From a virus, in the IMG/VR virus record IMGVR_UViG_3300045684_000050, positions 52,795-116,794 of that record: 64,000 nucleotides of DNA; one strand, written 5' to 3'. The notes below the pieces were generated by a model. The model was given only the letters and a program-made list of their open reading frames with translations, was not told where the DNA came from and made no database searches. Within the stretch, counting starts at the first letter, position 1. The number at the start of each line of letters is the position of its first letter. The position numbers and the translations under genes were made by a program. Below are positions 57,151-64,000 of this stretch, one piece after another.

Positions 57151-57354
57151 TTGGAGAAAGAAAATGGTGAATGGGCCCCAGATATGAAAAATGCGGATGA
57201 AAAAAAGTATTATGTGCTTTTTTCTGGATTCAGTGGAAGGGTTGTAGTTTCACATAGTTGGAGGGATAAATTATTTCCAGACTACTACTGCGCTAATAAT
57301 GTGTTCATACTTAAAAAGATGGTCGGAGTTTTTTGGAGAAAAAGATATAATTGA
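57151..57354 (+). CDS. Small hypothetical protein with an in-frame TGA near its start (67 aa)
   Basis: The frame can be read from ATG 57127 as MKSEMIK, TGA (57148-57150), then LEKENGEWAPDMKNADEKK. With Trp at the TGA the N-terminus reads naturally (EMIKWLEKENGEW). Translation may instead begin at TTG 57151 or ATG 57184. The body is beta-like (YYVLFSGFSGRVVVSHSW). No family recognised. Confidence 0.4.
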   Translation: MEKENGEWAPDMKNADEKKYYVLFSGFSGRVVVSHSWRDKLFPDYYCANNVFILKKMVGVFWRKRYN

Positions 57355-57388
57355 ATATTGGATCGGTTAAACCTAAATAAGATATAAC

Positions 57389-57679
57389 ATGAAAAACTTA
57401 CTATTACTTATCACCCTATTAACCTTCTACAGCTGCATGACAACTGACTGCATCCGTACTGATGCCACATTTGTAGCTTTTATGGATGAGCCAAGATTCG
57501 ATGTAGGAGATGGCCTGCAGCACCCTGTAGCGATATTAGTCCGTAAACAGGACAATACCTACATAAAGGTGACAAACTTCACCAGAGAGATTAATATGGG
57601 CGATGACCTGTCTATCCTCCTGCAACCGCTGAAGCTAACGAAGTCATTTCCTGTATACAAAACTTGTCAATCAGAATAA
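57389..57679 (+). CDS. Small lipoprotein (96 aa)
   Basis: A type II signal peptide is clear: MKNLLLLITLLTFYSC with the lipobox Cys at 16. The mature part is a short beta domain. Phage lipoproteins of this size often act in superinfection exclusion or lysis, but nothing specific supports either here. Confidence 0.6.
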   Translation: MKNLLLLITLLTFYSCMTTDCIRTDATFVAFMDEPRFDVGDGLQHPVAILVRKQDNTYIKVTNFTREINMGDDLSILLQPLKLTKSFPVYKTCQSE

Positions 57680-57680
57680 C

Positions 57681-58049
57681 ATGGAAGAGATCAAAGGGTA
57701 TTATTTTAAATCTGACAAAGATGTAGCTACCGATTATTTTATAGAAGTAGCTGATGGAGTTATTGATGGCAATAAAATAGCTAGAGTTTATGAAATAGAT
57801 AGTTTGCCTTCTATTTTTAATATAGGTGCAGAAGTGATTATCCGTCAAGATCAAATTACATTTATGGCAGTAGTTAATTTGTGGCCTAAACACTTCATCT
57901 TAACTATTTCTAGAGAATTTCAGTTTTATTATGATGACAAGAAGTATTATGGATCAACTCGGCCTAGTGACCAGGTAGCTTCTTTATCTGAAGCGATAAA
58001 TTTTGCAATAGAAAAAGGATTGAAAGACGGAAACATAAAACCATATTAA
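57681..58049 (+). CDS. Hypothetical protein (122 aa)
   Basis: No family recognised. Mixed beta (YFIEVADGVIDGNKIARVYE) with a C-terminal helix (SLSEAINFAIEKGLKDG). Its ATG is one base from the lipoprotein stop, indicating cotranslation. Confidence 0.45.
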   Translation: MEEIKGYYFKSDKDVATDYFIEVADGVIDGNKIARVYEIDSLPSIFNIGAEVIIRQDQITFMAVVNLWPKHFILTISREFQFYYDDKKYYGSTRPSDQVASLSEAINFAIEKGLKDGNIKPY

Positions 58050-58051
58050 TA

Positions 58052-58405
58052 ATGAAAATAGAAGTAAACGAAAATAGACAAATGGTCCTCAAAGAAGTTT
58101 TTACTGGAGTAGGTCTTGAAACTGCAGATAAGGAATCCATGAATATATGTATGCGTGATAGTGGTTTTGAGTTCACCTATGAAGGTAAAGATTATTCGGC
58201 CCAGCGAGGAGTAATCCAGAGAATAGGTAAGGTAGATGAAAAAATGTCTATTCCTCTAACTCAAGATATGTTAAGGTTGATGGCAACAAGGCTGACGCGT
58301 AGAGTTGAAGTCCGCATGGAATCTACTGAACCTATGGATCTTGGAGAATTAGAGGTAGATATATACGATTTACTATTAAGGTGTTTGTTGACAATAATAG
58401 ATTAG
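58052..58405 (+). CDS. Hypothetical protein (117 aa)
   Basis: No family recognised. Beta-rich N-terminus (MVLKEVFTGVGLETADKES) with a helical, acidic C-terminus. It lies two bases from each neighbour in a compact operon. Confidence 0.45.
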   Translation: MKIEVNENRQMVLKEVFTGVGLETADKESMNICMRDSGFEFTYEGKDYSAQRGVIQRIGKVDEKMSIPLTQDMLRLMATRLTRRVEVRMESTEPMDLGELEVDIYDLLLRCLLTIID

Positions 58406-58406
58406 T

Positions 58407-59048
58407 ATGCCATTACAACTAACTGACATACCAGATAAGATATATGGGGCCTTAGTAGGCAATACTTTATGGAACCTTCCATCACCACATATTGTCGAGT
58501 ATGTAGGAATAGAATTAGAATTCATAAATGATATCATCCTAAATACTAAATACCCTGGCCGTAAAAAAGGAATATATCATTACTATTCTACTTATGGATT
58601 TACTAAAGCTTTGCTCCTGGGTAATCCTTTTGCTGTCATGAGCATGTTTGTTAATGAAATAGACTCAGATACCTATCACATATCCGGAGCTACACTTATC
58701 GACAATAGGAAGGAGTTTGTAGTAAAAGATTACTATACTAATGTAGTTAATGAAGTAAAAGTTCTTATAGATTACTCCAATACACTGCCTTATGATAAAC
58801 CTGAATTCTTACAGGTAGTTATGGAATATAAAACTTATGCTTACCATATGCTGATATCAGCAATACAGATATCTAAAAATAAAAATATCGAGGCAACCAA
58901 AGATTTTACTATTGTTGAAAATATTCAGCAGTTTGATGATCTGTTACAGAAGATATCTGAAGAAGTATCAGCTATCGAAGCTATCGATACTTTCGATCCT
59001 AAAGAATTACTACGCATATTGCGAGCTGAATACCTAAAAGTTAAGTAA
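58407..59048 (+). CDS. Hypothetical helical protein (213 aa)
   Basis: No family recognised. Soluble, helical in the second half (EFLQVVMEYKTYAYHMLISA, ELLRILRAEYLKVK). It lies between two small genes of the same operon. Confidence 0.45.
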   Translation: MPLQLTDIPDKIYGALVGNTLWNLPSPHIVEYVGIELEFINDIILNTKYPGRKKGIYHYYSTYGFTKALLLGNPFAVMSMFVNEIDSDTYHISGATLIDNRKEFVVKDYYTNVVNEVKVLIDYSNTLPYDKPEFLQVVMEYKTYAYHMLISAIQISKNKNIEATKDFTIVENIQQFDDLLQKISEEVSAIEAIDTFDPKELLRILRAEYLKVK

Positions 59049-59051
59049 ATT

Positions 59052-59414
59052 ATGGAAAATACAATTAAAAACCCTTACCAAAAAGAAAGTTTAGAAAAGC
59101 AAACTGCAACTTGGAACAGTTTAGGAAGACAATCTAATGGACCTTACGTTGATGTACCTTACAATGAGGAATCTGCCACCATGCTAGACAATATAGAGTT
59201 CAGATTGGGTAACAATAACCACGATCTTATTAAGATAGAAAGTCAGCTTTCTGATATCTTAATGAAGATTTCCGGTAAGCCAGGACCTGGCAAAGAGAAC
59301 GTGGATAGCACCCCTGATGGATCCTTAGCCAGGATTGATAAAAAGTTAGTTGATGCAGAATTCCAAATTGGTAGCATCTACAAATTAATTGACGATTTAA
59401 AAAAATTGTTATGA
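59052..59414 (+). CDS. Hypothetical protein with C-terminal coiled coil (120 aa)
   Basis: The last 70 residues alternate helices (NHDLIKIESQLSDILMKISG, LARIDKKLVDAEFQIGSIY). The N-terminus is polar. It could oligomerise. Its stop overlaps the next start (ATGA). Confidence 0.45.
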   Translation: MENTIKNPYQKESLEKQTATWNSLGRQSNGPYVDVPYNEESATMLDNIEFRLGNNNHDLIKIESQLSDILMKISGKPGPGKENVDSTPDGSLARIDKKLVDAEFQIGSIYKLIDDLKKLL

Positions 59415-60004
59415 GCAGATGGACCACAAACCATACAGGAGAATTCTTTAGTAAGCAAAAACGCACCAATGAATTGGATAAAGATATGCAAGAAACTATA
59501 GATAAAGTTAAATTGTATGACCAGAAGCAAGAACGAGCTATAATGGAAAACAATTACGACAGTACAGCTGATACCCTTAAACACATCAAAAAGGTAAACA
59601 AATACCTTATCAATGCTGCCATGGAGCTGCTTAAAAGAGCACAAGTTCATGATGACTCTAAATTAGGACCTAATGAGAAGCCATTCTTCGATGAAGAAAC
59701 TCCTAAGCTGGCCGGCCTTACTTATGGATCTGATGAATACTCAGAATCTCTAAAGAGATTGGGCCCAGCACTAGACCACCATTACGCAAATAATTCGCAC
59801 CACCCACAACACTTTCCTAATGGCATCGACGGAATGAACCTATTCGATATCATAGAGATGTACCTGGATTGGCAAGCAGCTTCAGAAAGACATACAAACG
59901 GCAACCTTATCAGATCCTTATCAATCAATGCAGAAAGATTCAAAATGTCTCCCCAGCTGGTAAAAATATTTATGAATACCTATGAATATTTGTTACCTTT
60001 CTAG
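59411..60004 (+). CDS. DUF5662 family protein (197 aa)
   Basis: The conserved core is TADTLKHIKKVNKYL, RAQVHDDSKLGPNEKPFFDE, ALDHHYANNSHHPQHF and MNLFDIIEMYLDWQAASERH, with His/Asp clusters suggesting a metal-dependent HD-like fold. The family is common in phages and has no proven function. The first 44 residues precede the family core; the ATG at 59543 is an alternative start. Confidence 0.7.
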   Translation: MSRWTTNHTGEFFSKQKRTNELDKDMQETIDKVKLYDQKQERAIMENNYDSTADTLKHIKKVNKYLINAAMELLKRAQVHDDSKLGPNEKPFFDEETPKLAGLTYGSDEYSESLKRLGPALDHHYANNSHHPQHFPNGIDGMNLFDIIEMYLDWQAASERHTNGNLIRSLSINAERFKMSPQLVKIFMNTYEYLLPF

Positions 60005-60035
60005 CTATTATTAACTAACATAATCAATCCCAAAC

Positions 60036-60227
60036 ATGCAAATTTATACAAACGAAAATAATGAAATTGTTATCGAAGGTATTCCACCACAAGGAATTAC
60101 CATAGTCCACAACGAACATAAAATAAAAGTACTTGCAGATACTGTTCAATTCTATATAGAGAATGAAGATACAACAGAACATATACAAGGTATGCCAATT
60201 ACTGAAAAAGACGTATCTTTACTATAA
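60036..60227 (+). CDS. Small beta-rich hypothetical protein (63 aa)
   Basis: Short, strand-rich (EIVIEGIPPQGITIVHNEHK). No family recognised. It has an AT-rich leader and lies 13 bases before the next gene. Confidence 0.42.
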   Translation: MQIYTNENNEIVIEGIPPQGITIVHNEHKIKVLADTVQFYIENEDTTEHIQGMPITEKDVSLL

Positions 60228-60240
60228 AACACATAGAATC

Positions 60241-60537
60241 ATGGATAATAAAAATGAAAAAGATAAAATTATAAGAATACAACAGCTGATGGCAATAATC
60301 CCTTCTATACCTATAGTCTATTGTAATCTAAATCATTTTGGCAAATTCCTGAAAACAATACCTACATCAGAGCTCATGAAGATTAGATACCTCCTCGATG
60401 AACTGGATCCAACTGATCATAATTACGAACTATCTTCTATCCTAAGAATAGAAATAAATCTTAGAAAACAAAATAAATCAATACAACAAGTACTGCCTCC
60501 AGGTTATGATGTCAATATCAATAATAACCTAAATTAA
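60241..60537 (+). CDS. Small helical hypothetical protein (98 aa)
   Basis: I chose the ATG at 60241, after the preceding gene's stop, over an upstream in-frame ATG that overlaps it. Helical with a LMKIRYLLDELDPTDHNYEL motif. No family recognised. It is the last clear gene before the gene-poor tract. Confidence 0.45.
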   Translation: MDNKNEKDKIIRIQQLMAIIPSIPIVYCNLNHFGKFLKTIPTSELMKIRYLLDELDPTDHNYELSSILRIEINLRKQNKSIQQVLPPGYDVNINNNLN

Positions 60538-60717
60538 ACCAAACTACACATCAGGTATATTTAATAATTTAATACCCAAAAATACAATCCCTACTGAAAA
60601 CACTTAACAAAAAAAACCTGTACCTGGAAATCATGTACCTGGAGATCAAATACCAATACTAGACTGGATCACAGTAAGACATATCCTTAATACAACATAT
60701 GGAATAAACCTGCCATC

Positions 60718-60882
60718 ATGATAACAAAAACAAAATCCAGAACCGTAACCTGTAATAACTGCCAAAAACCATTCACCATAACCATAACACCCCAAAGAAC
60801 AGTATACTACTGCCCACATTGCAATACAAGAAAATTTATGAATTACGAACCACCATATATTCCTATGAAGTCAGAATGGTGA
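60718..60882 (+). CDS. Small zinc-ribbon protein (54 aa)
   Basis: Two CxxC pairs (TCNNCQ and YYCPHCN) 16 residues apart define a zinc ribbon, with a basic N-terminus (ITKTKSR). Its ATG overlaps the TGA of an open frame upstream. Such phage peptides often bind nucleic acid or host RNA polymerase; no specific role can be assigned. Confidence 0.6.
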   Translation: MITKTKSRTVTCNNCQKPFTITITPQRTVYYCPHCNTRKFMNYEPPYIPMKSEW

Positions 60883-61603
60883 GCCCCTAACACTCTCCTA
60901 CCTCCACATTCCAATACTTTATAAATACTCCCCGAAATATATACATCACCCCGTAATCAACATATATCAATATGTTCACACTATCCTTACCATTACTGGG
61001 ATCTACATAAAATACTACACTATCATCCTCCATTGTGTGAAGCCACACCGGCTATTTAGTTCAGGACCAAATATACTTCCATTTTTTTTACTACCCTAAA
61101 TAACCACCCCCCACTTATCCTACAAAATAACCCCCCCCCCTCCTACTCAAAAACTAACTTTCTTACTAGCTAACATGTTTAATTTTTTAAAATAATTTAT
61201 TACCTATACCCATGCCCAAAACTAAACTTTTCGACTACATACCAAAATATTAATATTGTATAGGGGCTGTCGATTTCGGTTTTTTGGTGCCCCGTCATGA
61301 ATATATAGGTATATACTTTTTGTGGAATAAAAGAGATAGGAAAGTATATACAGGTAGATGTTAGAGTTTAGATACATACCTATATGTTAAACATGTATTT
61401 ATATAGTGATGTGAATGATTGAACATGTAGGCATATATTGAAAGTGAAAAATATATGTAGATCTATATTAGTAATAAGCCTTATAAACCTGATCCAGATA
61501 CGCAAGTTGTTAAAAATATATTTTATTTATGTGTCTAGATATTAGGTTTAATAGATAATTAAAGTTATCTTTAAGTTATTATTTAATTAAACAATAACAA
61601 CTT
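60883..61603. other. Gene-free tract with C-runs and motif repeats, origin-like
   Basis: About 720 bases without a convincing gene. The left part (to about 61150) has strong C over G bias on the plus strand, a C6 run at 61107 and a C10 run at 61131. From about 61260 the strand becomes G-richer than C. Near 61299-61440 it carries TATATAGGTATATA and ACATACCTATATGTT motifs also present in the end array. A GGGGC/GCCCC pair flanks a 20-base loop near 61265. Skew change, AT-rich flank and iteron-like motifs are consistent with a replication or partition site, without proof. Confidence 0.4.
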
Positions 61604-62446
61604 ATGAAAAATTTAAATTTATTTGACGTAGTGAAAATCGCCCAATTACCAACAGTAAAAGATATTAATGGTATATCATTAATAGACGACGAAAAAACTT
61701 TTTGCACTTACAGGACTGATACAGGTGCAAAACTTGGAACAGTTGGTCAGTCTTATAAGGTGATGCAAAACAGCGGAATTTATAACATTATGCAACAAGC
61801 TTGCGACATTGCAAAAATTGACCCTGAAGGCATCAAATTTCTACCTTTACAAGGAGGTCAAAAAGTGAGTTTTCAGGTACAGTTAAAGGACATTAAGGTA
61901 TCAGGATATGACATGGTAAACATGTATTATTCATTCCTTACTTCTCACGATGGAAGTACAGGCACTGCAACTGATCTAATTAATTTTCGTGTATATTGTT
62001 CCAATACATGGAGACAGGCAATGAAAATGATGAAGAAGTATAAACACACCGTTAACGGTAACCATGCAGCCATTGAGCAAGCTAACCACATTTTAGAAGC
62101 CATTGAAGAATCCATGATGCTACAAGAATTGTATACATCAATGCATGAAACGCCTTTCAGCAAGTCAGATGCAAAAGAATTTTGCTTTGAACTTTTAGGA
62201 TTCGACGATGAAGCAATTGAAAAGAGTGCACGCAAATTTGGTAAATATGATCGTTTTATGGAAGGTCTTGGACACGAATTAAAAGAAGTAGGCGAGACTG
62301 TATGGGGAGCATATAACGGTATAACGTACACGACAAACCACCTAATTAACAGGAAGGACAAACAAATGGATTATGTTCTTTTAAAGGAAGGTCACACTCT
62401 CACGAAGAAAGCTTTAAAAATCTTAGTTCCTGAATACGCGAATTAA
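61604..62446 (+). CDS. DUF932 phage/plasmid-like protein (280 aa)
   Basis: The core signature is present: GAKLGTVGQSYKVMQN, GGQKVSFQVQL, FLTSHDGSTGTATD, and the C-terminal RFMEGLGHELKEVGETVWGA. DUF932 proteins are frequent on phages and plasmids; their activity is not established, though they often lie near replication or restriction genes. The leader has the AACAATAACAAC element. Confidence 0.72.
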   Translation: MKNLNLFDVVKIAQLPTVKDINGISLIDDEKTFCTYRTDTGAKLGTVGQSYKVMQNSGIYNIMQQACDIAKIDPEGIKFLPLQGGQKVSFQVQLKDIKVSGYDMVNMYYSFLTSHDGSTGTATDLINFRVYCSNTWRQAMKMMKKYKHTVNGNHAAIEQANHILEAIEESMMLQELYTSMHETPFSKSDAKEFCFELLGFDDEAIEKSARKFGKYDRFMEGLGHELKEVGETVWGAYNGITYTTNHLINRKDKQMDYVLLKEGHTLTKKALKILVPEYAN

Positions 62447-62449
62447 TAC

Positions 62450-62508
62450 GGTTGACTGATGATATTTTAATAATCGAAAGGTAGGCAATAATTGCCTACC
62501 TTTCAACC
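62450..62508 (+). repeat. Structured intergenic repeat, copy 1
   Basis: AAAGGTAGGCAAT and ATTGCCTACCTTT pair perfectly (62477-62503), and GGTTG/CAACC can form an outer stem (62450-62454 with 62504-62508). The spacer CTGATGATATTTTAATAAT is conserved in copy 2. Both sides of both stems change together between copies. Confidence 0.75.
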
Positions 62509-62555
62509 ATAAAAAAGGTAAGTATTTATTAATTAACTAAAAAAACAATAACAAC

Positions 62556-62927
62556 ATGTTAGAACAAATTTACATCAGAAGTGATCAAGTGGAATATGTT
62601 ACAGGGAAAACATATTGCCCCAATGGATTGTATATTGATGGCTCTTTAATCCACAACAATCATTCATTGCCTGAAACATTTGACGAAATGCAAGAAGAAA
62701 TATTCCGAATGTTCATTATTTATGAACCTTGCGGGAATAGTTCTATTGGTCATGGTATCTCAGCACCTTCTCCAGAAGAAGCAATAGAAGAACTTTGTGA
62801 AATTCTCATGAATGAATACGATAGCCATGAGGAAATTCATTTATTTGCCATTAAAGAGATCATAACAACGACGCAAACAAGGACACAGCACTTGAGGAAG
62901 TTATCTGAATTATATAACCACATATAG
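62556..62927 (+). CDS. Hypothetical protein (123 aa)
   Basis: No family recognised. Starts after AACAATAACAAC. Mixed alpha/beta with an acidic helical second half (PSPEEAIEELCEILMNEYD) and a Thr/Arg-rich end. Bracketed by the two structured repeats. Confidence 0.5.
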   Translation: MLEQIYIRSDQVEYVTGKTYCPNGLYIDGSLIHNNHSLPETFDEMQEEIFRMFIIYEPCGNSSIGHGISAPSPEEAIEELCEILMNEYDSHEEIHLFAIKEIITTTQTRTQHLRKLSELYNHI

Positions 62928-62985
62928 GTTAACTGATGATATTTTAATAATCGATAGGTAGGCAATTATTGCCTACCTATTAACC
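62927..62985 (+). repeat. Structured intergenic repeat, copy 2
   Basis: ATAGGTAGGCAAT and ATTGCCTACCTAT pair perfectly (62954-62980). The outer stem is GGTTA/TAACC. Compared with copy 1, AAA/TTT became ATA/TAT and GGTTG/CAACC became GGTTA/TAACC, all compensated. Confidence 0.75.
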
Positions 62986-63005
62986 ATAAAAACAATAACA
63001 ACACC

Positions 63006-63179
63006 ATGAAAAACATTTTAATTTACACCTTTGCCACTATTGCATTTTTTGCATCTATGTATTTACTTGCATTATCTTTGCTCGAGAACAATTCCAAATA
63101 CTTTGCATCTGGTTTCATGTTCTTGATATTATGCTCTATTATCATTTTATTTATTGACTATAAAACCACATACAAATAA
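63006..63179 (+). CDS. Small two-helix membrane protein (57 aa)
   Basis: Two hydrophobic segments (ILIYTFATIAFFASMYLLAL and FASGFMFLILCSIIILFI) with a short polar link. Starts four bases after the AACAATAACAAC leader. No family recognised. Confidence 0.55.
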   Translation: MKNILIYTFATIAFFASMYLLALSLLENNSKYFASGFMFLILCSIIILFIDYKTTYK

Positions 63180-63250
63180 CCATAAAAATCGGCTCCAGAA
63201 CTTTTATACTCCGATAGGACTGATTATGTAATCATATAAACACATAAACC

Positions 63251-63505
63251 ATGAAAAATGAAAAATTGATAAACGTAAGTAAATATTGGCTAATTTGTAT
63301 TACCTCAGAGATGGCACTAAATTACAACACAGGACTTATTAATAGCCAAGGTAGTCCGTTCTCACAATTTAGAAAAGTAGTACCAGATTGCCCAAGGTTA
63401 AAAAAATCAGCCTTAATTTGGGTAGATCAACTACTCAAGGAGAATGAATTTAAACCAACTAATTATTTCACTAAGACAATAAACAAGATCAATGAGACAG
63501 CCTAA
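63251..63505 (+). CDS. Small hypothetical protein (84 aa)
   Basis: No family recognised. Basic, alpha/beta with ALNYNTGLINSQGSPFSQF and ALIWVDQLLKENEF. Its end overlaps the start of the following small membrane gene by 14 bases. Confidence 0.45.
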   Translation: MKNEKLINVSKYWLICITSEMALNYNTGLINSQGSPFSQFRKVVPDCPRLKKSALIWVDQLLKENEFKPTNYFTKTINKINETA

Positions 63506-63647
63506 GATTTATTATATAATCATCTTTGCCTTTTGTATGACCGCTTCAATTTTCACAGTAGATCATATAAATGGACTACTATGGACATTAATTACATTCA
63601 TTGGTTTCATCTCCTTTATGCTTACACTACATCACATGAATGATTGA
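63492..63647 (+). CDS. Small membrane protein (51 aa)
   Basis: Two hydrophobic segments (YYIIIFAFCMTASIFTV and LLWTLITFIGFISFMLTL). It overlaps the end of the 84-aa gene and precedes a terminator. No family recognised. Confidence 0.5.
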   Translation: MRQPKIYYIIIFAFCMTASIFTVDHINGLLWTLITFIGFISFMLTLHHMND

Positions 63648-63674
63648 TTGATTAACGGAAGAATATATACCTAC

Positions 63675-63709
63675 ATAGGCCATTATTAAATTAATGGCCT
63701 ATTTTTTTT
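63675..63709 (+). terminator. Rho-independent terminator
   Basis: ATAGGCCATTA (63675-63685) pairs with TAATGGCCTAT (63692-63702), followed by T's to 63709. It ends the operon that starts with the DUF932 gene. Confidence 0.7.
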
Positions 63710-63722
63710 ATCCATTGCCAGG

Positions 63723-64000
63723 TGAATATATACCTATATGTTCATTTATACAGGTACATATATTCATAGATGACTGAATATGTAACCAGATATATTCATA
63801 GATGGCTGAATATGTAACCAGATATATTCATAGATGGCTGAATATATACCTATATGTTCATTTATACAGGTACATATATTCATAGATGACTGAATATGTA
63901 ACCAGATATATTCATAGATGACTGAATATGTAACCAGATATATTCATAGATGACTGAATATGTAACCAGATATATTCATAGATGACTGAATATGTAACCA
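63723..64000. repeat. Iteron-like tandem array of 52- and 32-base units, truncated by the window edge
   Basis: Order: 52-base unit (63723-63774), two 32-base units (to 63838), 52-base unit (63839-63890), three 32-base units (to 63986), then the first 14 bases of another. All begin TGAATAT and full units end TATTCATAGATGAC or GGC. TATTCA and TGAATA form an inverted repeat across each junction. The 52-base unit also holds GAATATATACCT and its near-complement AGGTACATATATTC. There are no unique spacers. Confidence 0.85.

Noticed and set aside
50684-61603. tRNA genes in gaps of the plus-strand block
   Set aside because: I found no cloverleaf with a TTC-type arm and matching acceptor stem by eye. 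A dedicated tRNA search would be decisive.
61945-62361. 138-codon minus-strand frame
   Set aside because: It is antisense to the DUF932 gene, whose family signature is clear.
63723-64000. CRISPR array
   Set aside because: The 32-base units are directly adjacent with no unique spacers, and no cas gene is present. The pattern is tandem, iteron-like.
1-64000. Genome-wide stop-codon recoding as in some crAss-like phages
   Set aside because: TAA, TAG and TGA all end well-placed genes here, and long genes are intact under the standard bacterial code; only one suspicious in-frame TGA was found.

Overview
The window looks like a large part of a tailed phage genome infecting a member of the Bacteroidota. 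It is AT-rich and gene-dense. Bacteroidota signals are two sites matching the -33/-7 promoter consensus (TTTG, about 19 bases, TAnnTTTG), AT-rich leaders instead of Shine-Dalgarno sites before most genes, and virion proteins made of domains typical of Bacteroidota adhesins (SprB/PKD-like GGSGxYxYxW repeats, the GCTDPxAxNYNPxA motif, DUF11-like domains). The packaging and capsid gene order, an 838-aa portal and the lack of an obvious tape-measure protein fit a podovirus related to crAss-like phages. That placement is an inference.

The layout is two divergent blocks parting near 50.7 kb. On the minus strand, from 50.7 kb down to 1, lie small genes including a GroES-like protein, a RuvC-like resolvase, a TerS candidate, TerL, portal, an acidic scaffold candidate, the major capsid candidate and connector-type proteins (50.7-34.6 kb). 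A very large adhesin and tail-fibre region follows (34.5-9.2 kb): proteins of 1912 and 2141 aa that are extremely cysteine-rich, a three-module 823-aa protein, a GIGTSSP-repeat fibre, and three beta-helix proteins with remnants. Next come a lysis cassette (9.1-7.2 kb: holin candidate, exported CHAP endolysin, two spanin candidates) and proteins that may be internal or injected (7.1 kb to 1), including an 885-aa protein with a lysozyme-like and an amidase-like domain.

On the plus strand, from 50.8 kb to the right edge, are a PD-(D/E)XK nuclease, a DNA-binding protein with its own promoter and a long inverted repeat in the leader, and then many small genes of mostly unknown function. These are probably early genes; a DUF5662 protein, a lipoprotein, a zinc-ribbon protein and a DUF932 protein are recognisable.

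The right end (60.9-64 kb) is the most unusual part. It has a gene-free tract with C-runs, two covarying hairpin repeats between genes, an identical 12-base leader before three successive genes, and an iteron-like array of 32- and 52-base units that runs off the window. I saw no polymerase, primase, helicase, integrase, tRNA, CRISPR array or insertion sequence, so the replication genes probably lie outside the window.
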